A stretch of 8,276 nt of DNA from NCBI GenBank assembly GCA_945871335.1, contig CAMBWM010000100.1:1-8276 (forward strand), written 5' to 3'. The notes beneath the pieces are model-generated. The model did no database searches and was not told the DNA's origin. It saw only the letters and a program-made list of their open reading frames with translations. Shown here in pieces: positions 6,049 to 8,276 of this stretch (its first letter is position 1; each line of letters opens with the position of its first letter). This DNA is from Polaromonas sp. YR568 (GTDB lineage Bacteria > Pseudomonadota > Gammaproteobacteria > Burkholderiales > Burkholderiaceae). The position numbers were made by a program, and so were the translations under genes.

Positions 6049-7014
6049 ATGTCCGAATTCCTGACTGCCGCTCTTTACAAATTTGTCGATCTTCCCGACT
6101 TTGAGCAACTGCAAGCGCCCTTACAGGCTTTTTGCGAGACCCATGATGTTCGGGGCACGCTGCTGTTGGCTTCAGAAGGCATCAACGGCACCATTGCCGG
6201 TCCGCCGGCCGGTGTGCGGGCGGTGCTGGCGCATTTGCGCACAGACCCACGCCTCGCCAACCTGGAACACAAAGAGGCGGTCTGCAGCAAAGCGCCTTTT
6301 TACCGGATGAAAGTGCGACTCAAGCGCGAAATAGTCACCCTGGGCGTTGAAGGCATCAACCCCAACCGAATGGCTGGCCAGTATGTCAAACCCCAGGAAT
6401 GGAACGCCTTGATCCAAAACCCCGAGGTCGTCCTGATTGACACCCGCAATGACTACGAAGTCGCCATCGGCAGCTTTGAAGGCGCTATCAACCCGGCCAC
6501 CACCAGCTTTTCAGAGCTGCCTCAGTGGGTAGAAAAAGAAATGGGGCCGAACGGTTGCCTGCAAGAAAAAAACGGCAAAAAACCCAAAGTCGCCATGTTT
6601 TGCACAGGCGGCATACGCTGTGAAAAATCAACTGCATTCATGCGCACCCTGGGATTTGAAGAGGTTTACCACCTCGAGGGCGGGATTTTGAAGTACCTGG
6701 AAACCGTGCCGCAAACGCAAAGCAGCTGGCGTGGCGAGTGCTTTGTATTTGACGAGCGCGTCTCGGTAGACCATCAGCTGCAACCCGGCCACTTTGAGCT
6801 GTGCCGATCCTGCCGCGACCCGGTCAGTGCGGAAGACAAGCTCTCTGCGCTCTACGTGCAGGGCGTGAGTTGTCCGGGCTGTCACGACAAAACCAGCGAG
6901 GCGCAAAAAGAGGGCTTTCGAGAGCGCCAGCGCCAGATCGCCTTTGCACAGCAACGCAATGAACGGCACATCGGTGCCAAGCGCGGCCCGGCTCTGCGGG
7001 ATGGCAAAGCTTGA
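6049..7014 (+). CDS. trhO: tRNA uridine(34) hydroxylase TrhO (YceA, rhodanese-fold)
   Basis: TrhO hydroxylates U34 of certain tRNAs to ho5U using O2, the first step towards cmo5U in organisms that have it, and so affects wobble decoding. The 321-residue protein has the N-terminal acylphosphatase-like part with RGTLLLASEGINGTIAG (35-51) and FYRMKVRLKREIVTLG (84-99). A rhodanese domain follows, with VVLIDTRNDYEVAIGSFEGAINP (127-149) and the active loop FCTGGIRCEKS (184-194). Cys185 is the expected catalytic residue and Cys191 is also present. At the C-terminus four cysteines in two CxxC pairs (252/255 and 275/278) look like a metal site and are typical of the family, followed by a basic, Gln-rich tail. 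No good Shine-Dalgarno precedes the ATG at 6049. The older annotation is UPF0176 or rhodanese-related sulfurtransferase. Confidence 0.95.
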   Translation: MSEFLTAALYKFVDLPDFEQLQAPLQAFCETHDVRGTLLLASEGINGTIAGPPAGVRAVLAHLRTDPRLANLEHKEAVCSKAPFYRMKVRLKREIVTLGVEGINPNRMAGQYVKPQEWNALIQNPEVVLIDTRNDYEVAIGSFEGAINPATTSFSELPQWVEKEMGPNGCLQEKNGKKPKVAMFCTGGIRCEKSTAFMRTLGFEEVYHLEGGILKYLETVPQTQSSWRGECFVFDERVSVDHQLQPGHFELCRSCRDPVSAEDKLSALYVQGVSCPGCHDKTSEAQKEGFRERQRQIAFAQQRNERHIGAKRGPALRDGKA

Positions 7015-7016
7015 AG

Positions 7017-7688
7017 ATGCCCGGGACGTTGCCAATTTTTTACTCTTTTCGGCGCTGTCCTTACGCCATGCGGGCTAGGCTGGCACTGGCCGTCAGCGGC
7101 CATGCCTGCGAGCTGCGAGAGGTCGTACTCAAAGCCAAACCGGCCGAACTTTTAGCAGCCTCGCCCAAAGCCAGTGTGCCTGTGCTGGTGTTAACAAACG
7201 GCGAAGTGATAGACCAAAGCCTGGACATCATGCGCTGGGCTCTGGGTCACAGCGACCCCGCACAGTGGCTGCCTAACGAGCCACAGGCGGCGCAAGTTCT
7301 GGCGATCATTGAGGACTGCGAGCAGACCTTCAAGCACCACCTGGACCGCTACAAATACCCGGGCCGCTACGCAGACTCTGAGCCTCTGGCGCACCGCAGT
7401 GCTGCAGCCGGCTGGTTAATCGGTCTTGAGCAGCAATTGGCCGGGGCTGGCTGGCTTTTCGGTGCCAAATCTGGACTGGCCGACATGGCCATCGCGCCCT
7501 TTGTGCGGCAGTTCGCCCAGACCGACCCTGAGTGGTTTGCCGCTCAGGACTGGCCCGGCCTGCGCACATGGCTGAACGCCATCGTGACCAGCGCCTTGTT
7601 TGGCAGCGTGATGCACAAATACCCGCCCTGGCAAAGCGGCGCCGACACCGTTGTTTTTGCACCCGACCTTGCAAATCTAAAGGTCTGA
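7017..7688 (+). CDS. Glutathione S-transferase-like protein with CPYA motif
   Basis: The 223-residue product has a thioredoxin-fold N-terminal half. FYSFRRCPYAMRARLAL (8-24) carries CPYA (14-17), the Grx2/omega-type active-site arrangement in which Cys14 would be the reactive residue. SVPVL (53-57) supplies the conserved cis-proline (Pro55), and QSLDIM (67-72) fits the glutathione gamma-glutamyl-binding (E/Q)S motif. The rest is helical and fits a GST C-terminal domain, with WLFGAKSGLADMAIAPF containing the conserved Asp of the N-capping region. Such proteins often act as glutathione-dependent thiol transferases or reductases; the substrate here is unknown. The start could be ATG at 7017, 2 nt after the trhO stop, or TTG at 7011, overlapping that stop as TTGA. 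I chose ATG. Either way it is coupled to trhO, and a terminator follows 15 nt after the stop. Confidence 0.88.
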   Translation: MPGTLPIFYSFRRCPYAMRARLALAVSGHACELREVVLKAKPAELLAASPKASVPVLVLTNGEVIDQSLDIMRWALGHSDPAQWLPNEPQAAQVLAIIEDCEQTFKHHLDRYKYPGRYADSEPLAHRSAAAGWLIGLEQQLAGAGWLFGAKSGLADMAIAPFVRQFAQTDPEWFAAQDWPGLRTWLNAIVTSALFGSVMHKYPPWQSGADTVVFAPDLANLKV

Positions 7689-7703
7689 CGCGTTCCCAAA
7701 AAG

Positions 7704-7736
7704 AAAAGCCTGCCGAAAAGGATTCAGCAGGCTTTT
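7704..7736. terminator. Bidirectional intrinsic terminator between the GST gene and clpA
   Basis: A perfect 10-bp stem AAAAGCCTGC (7704-7713) / GCAGGCTTTT (7727-7736) sits between the convergent stop codons. Three more pairs, GAA (7715-7717) with TTC (7723-7725), extend it past one interior position (7714/7726). On the plus strand this position is a C-A mismatch; in the minus-strand RNA it is a G-U wobble, so the clpA transcript forms an unbroken 14-bp stem with a 5-nt loop. T-rich runs follow on both strands: TTTTT then CAG then TTTTT on plus, and TTTT C TTTTT on minus. Confidence 0.9.
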
Positions 7737-7751
7737 TCAGTTTTTAGCAGT

Positions 7752-8276
7752 TCAATCTGCCGTGGCCTGCTCGGGTTCGGGCTTGGCCTTGCCCTCTTTC
7801 TTGGGCAGCGGCTGAATATCAAGCTTGACCTCGCCGGACTCGACACCCTTTTCGTCCTTGGTAACGTCCATGTCCACCGTCAGGCGGCCACCATCAATCA
7901 AGCGGCCGAACAACAGTTCGTCGGCCAGCGCACGACGGATCGTGTCCTGGATCAGGCGCTGCATCGGGCGTGCACCCATGAGTGGATCGAAACCCTTCTT
8001 GCCCAAGAATTTGCGCAGCACGTCGGTGAAGGTAACTTCGACTTTCTTCTCAGCCAACTGTGTTTCGAGTTGCAGCAGGAACTTGTCAACCACCCGCAAA
8101 ATGACAGTTTCGTCCAGGGCCTTGAAACTCACAGTGGCGTCTAGACGGTTGCGGAACTCCGGCGTGAACAAGCGCTTGATATCGGCCATCTCGTCGCCTG
8201 CTTCGCGCGGGTTGGTGAAGCCAATCGTGGACTTGTTCATGGTCTCGGCACCGGCGTTGGTCGTCATGATGATGAT
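7752..8276 (-). CDS. clpA: ATP-dependent Clp protease ATP-binding subunit ClpA, C-terminal fragment
   Basis: Only the last 174 codons are present; the gene continues past the right edge. The fragment starts just before MTTNAGAETM, the sensor-1 region of the second AAA+ module. IKRLFTPEFRNRLD contains the expected arginine finger region, FLGKKGFDPLMGARPMQR contains sensor-2 (GARPM), and the end of the C-terminal D2-small domain has ADELLFGRLIDGGRLTV. This pattern, especially ELLFGxLxDGG, fits ClpA rather than ClpB or ClpX. ClpA unfolds substrates, including N-degron proteins delivered by ClpS, and feeds them to ClpP; the hydrophobic ClpP-contact loop lies outside the window. After the domain there is a charged tail of about 25 residues rich in Lys, Glu and Pro, ending EQATAD. 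Transcription ends at the strong hairpin just downstream (7704-7736). Confidence 0.95.
   Translation of the reverse strand: MIIMTTNAGAETMNKSTIGFTNPREAGDEMADIKRLFTPEFRNRLDATVSFKALDETVILRVVDKFLLQLETQLAEKKVEVTFTDVLRKFLGKKGFDPLMGARPMQRLIQDTIRRALADELLFGRLIDGGRLTVDMDVTKDEKGVESGEVKLDIQPLPKKEGKAKPEPEQATAD

Noticed and set aside
7001..7080. ATG at 7001 as the start of the gene after trhO
   Set aside because: It is in a different frame from the GST coding sequence and its translation has no resemblance to the thioredoxin-fold start.
1..8276. CRISPR arrays, insertion sequences, tRNA/rRNA genes, toxin-antitoxin or phage genes
   Set aside because: Looked for on both strands; no spaced direct repeats, transposase motifs, terminal inverted repeats or cloverleaf-like sequence were seen. 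Nearly all the DNA is explained by conserved housekeeping genes.

Overview
The window looks like chromosomal housekeeping DNA from a betaproteobacterium, most likely a member of the Comamonadaceae (Rhodoferax/Polaromonas/Acidovorax-like). The base composition is moderately GC-rich, the protein sequences fit that group, and the gene order yebC-purD-acyltransferase-hemF-nadD-rsfS-rlmH is one I associate with it. The lineage call is by recognition, not by a search. I see no insertion sequence, phage gene, tRNA, rRNA or CRISPR array.

Layout: positions 1-5123 are a minus-strand block, read right to left as yebC (YebC/TACO1 translation factor), purD (purine synthesis), a PlsC-like acyltransferase, hemF (oxygen-dependent haem synthesis), nadD (NAD synthesis), rsfS (ribosome silencing factor with a long Lys/Ala/Pro tail) and rlmH (23S rRNA methyltransferase, cut by the left edge). 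From purD onward the genes touch or nearly touch: TGATG at purD/acyltransferase, ATGA at acyltransferase/hemF, probably TTGA at hemF/nadD, a 10-nt gap at nadD/rsfS and ATGA at rsfS/rlmH. This is the pattern of one translationally coupled mRNA. A 131-bp divergent intergenic region (5124-5254) separates this block from plus-strand genes.

The plus-strand part holds upp (uracil salvage), a 128-bp spacer with two small hairpins, trhO (tRNA U34 hydroxylase) and a glutathione S-transferase-like gene that abuts or overlaps trhO. A strong bidirectional intrinsic terminator at 7704-7736 separates these from clpA, which converges from the right edge and of which only the C-terminal 174 codons are present.

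Functionally the window mixes cofactor and nucleotide supply (purD, nadD, hemF, upp) with translation factors and RNA modification (yebC, rsfS, rlmH, trhO). I did not find a new multi-gene system. The points most worth a second look are the histone-H1-like tail that doubles the length of RsfS, the chain of stop/start overlaps including a probable TTG start for nadD, and a terminator that folds better on the clpA strand than on the other.
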